A stretch of 64,000 nucleotides of DNA, taken from positions 2,294,001-2,358,000 of the forward strand of contig OY970329.1 in NCBI GenBank assembly GCA_963717375.1, written 5' to 3'. Below the pieces are notes generated by a model, which saw only the letters and a program-made list of their open reading frames with translations, searched no databases and was not told the origin of the DNA. Positions 63,430 to 64,000 of this stretch are shown piece after piece. The first letter of the stretch is position 1. The number at the start of each line of letters is the position of its first letter. A program made the position numbers and the translations under genes. The DNA comes from VRUE01 sp963717375 (GTDB lineage: Bacteria; Actinomycetota; Thermoleophilia; Solirubrobacterales; 70-9).

Positions 63430-63907
63430 GAAGGCGAAGAAGCAGCGCACGCCGGCCTCCGGCGACGTCGCCACAAACCGCCGCGCCCGGCACAAATTCG
63501 AACCGATCGAGAAAATGGAGGCGGGGATCGTGCTGCGCGGCTCAGAGGTCAAGTCATTGCGCAACGGCAAGGCGCAGATGACCGACGCCTACGCGGTGGT
63601 CGAAGCGGGCGAGGTCTGGCTGCGCAACCTCCACATTCCGCCCTACGAGCCGGCCAGTCGCGAGAACCACGAGCCCGAGCGGCCGCGCAAACTGCTCCTT
63701 CACAAGGGCGAGATCGAACGGCTGATCGGCAAGACCGCGGAGAAAGGCCTGACCCTGATTCCGTTGCGGATCTACTTCAAGGGCTCGCGGGCGAAGGTCG
63801 AGTTGGCGCTGGCCCGAGGCAAGGAGGGCCGCGACCGCCGTCGCCAGATCGCGGACCGCGACGTGCGGCGCGAAGTCGAGCGCGAATTCAAGGGCAGGAT
63901 GAGGTAG
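63422..63907 (+). CDS. smpB: SsrA-binding protein SmpB
   Basis: 161 residues: NRRARHKFEPIEKMEAGIVLRGSEVKSLRNGKAQMTDAYAVVEAGEVWLRNLHIPPY, then a lysine/arginine-rich C-terminal tail. It brings tmRNA to stalled ribosomes. The ATG lies inside the rnr end. No tmRNA gene (ssrA) is visible in the 93 bases after it. Confidence 0.97.
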   Translation: MAKKAKKQRTPASGDVATNRRARHKFEPIEKMEAGIVLRGSEVKSLRNGKAQMTDAYAVVEAGEVWLRNLHIPPYEPASRENHEPERPRKLLLHKGEIERLIGKTAEKGLTLIPLRIYFKGSRAKVELALARGKEGRDRRRQIADRDVRREVEREFKGRMR

Positions 63908-63917
63908 CTTCGGGGTA

Positions 63918-64000
63918 ATGCGCTCCCGTTCTGCCCTGGTTCTGCCGCTTTTGGCGCTCTTGGTGGCCTTGGTCGCACCCGCTCAGGCCAACGCGGATTC
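63918..64000 (+). CDS. Start of a secreted protein (cut by right edge)
   Basis: Open from ATG 63918 to the window end (27 codons). The translation is a signal peptide: basic start MRSRS, hydrophobic core LVLPLLALLVALVAPA, and an Ala-x-Ala site (QANA). TAGCTT (63905-63910) lies seven bases upstream, so it may be leaderless. Nothing can be said about the mature protein. Confidence 0.7.
   Translation, partial: MRSRSALVLPLLALLVALVAPAQANAD

Noticed and set aside
63908..64000. A tmRNA gene next to smpB
   Set aside because: The remaining bases encode a signal peptide and show no tRNA-like end.

Overview
High-GC, gene-dense bacterial chromosome. The gene content (F-type ATP synthase, SecA, RF1/RF2, FtsEX, SmpB, YrbE/Mce-type permeases, an ETF/ETF-QO set and large secreted propeller/repeat proteins with fibronectin-like segments) suggests a high-GC Gram-positive actinobacterium. 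By inference I favour Thermoleophilia (Solirubrobacterales-like); no rRNA or tRNA is present to settle it. Intergenic gaps are short (none above about 205 bases). I found no insertion sequence, prophage gene, CRISPR array or tRNA.

Layout. 1-3171: electron-transfer flavoprotein beta and alpha subunits and ETF-quinone oxidoreductase. 3226-8280: a DMT-type transporter, then a tightly overlapped operon (PLP aminotransferase, fused epimerase/glycosyltransferase, NodB deacetylase) that looks like an amino-sugar glycolipid pathway. 8485-11478: an alpha/beta hydrolase divergent from a TetR regulator, with an operator between them, then a membrane diguanylate cyclase. 11558-15375: rpmE, a DUF1385 gene, prfA, prmC, tsaC. 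15451-17824: two YrbE-type permeases without Mce proteins or ATPase, and a secreted lysyl-oxidase-like protein. 17848-28582: glyA, a DUF354 glycosyltransferase-like gene, a WecA-type transferase and the complete atp operon. 28644-31007: a lone 787-residue nuclease-like protein of visibly lower GC, the best candidate for acquired DNA. 31159-38139: an M20 peptidase and an envelope polysaccharide cluster (LCP protein, UDP-glucose dehydrogenase, two nucleotidyltransferases, sugar-phosphate isomerase). 38196-43577: comF, a short hpf, secA, a SnoaL-like gene and prfB with a programmed +1 frameshift. 43580-51682: hydrolases, ECF sigma/ogt, nadC, an atypical Fpg/Nei glycosylase, nadA, transketolase. 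51755-58748: an operon of three large secreted proteins. 58894-64000: ftsE, ftsX, an S41 protease, an RNase R-like gene, smpB and the start of a secreted protein.

How it works together. Most of the window is housekeeping: respiration-linked electron transfer, ATP synthesis, translation termination and rescue, protein export, division and NAD synthesis. Two regions serve the cell surface (4209-8280 and 32254-38139), and 51755-58748 encodes exported proteins. Overlapping stop/start codons (ATGA, TTGA, GTGA, TGATG) link many genes. Many first-in-operon genes show a TAnnnT hexamer 6-8 bases before the start codon, which suggests frequent leaderless transcription and helped me choose starts.
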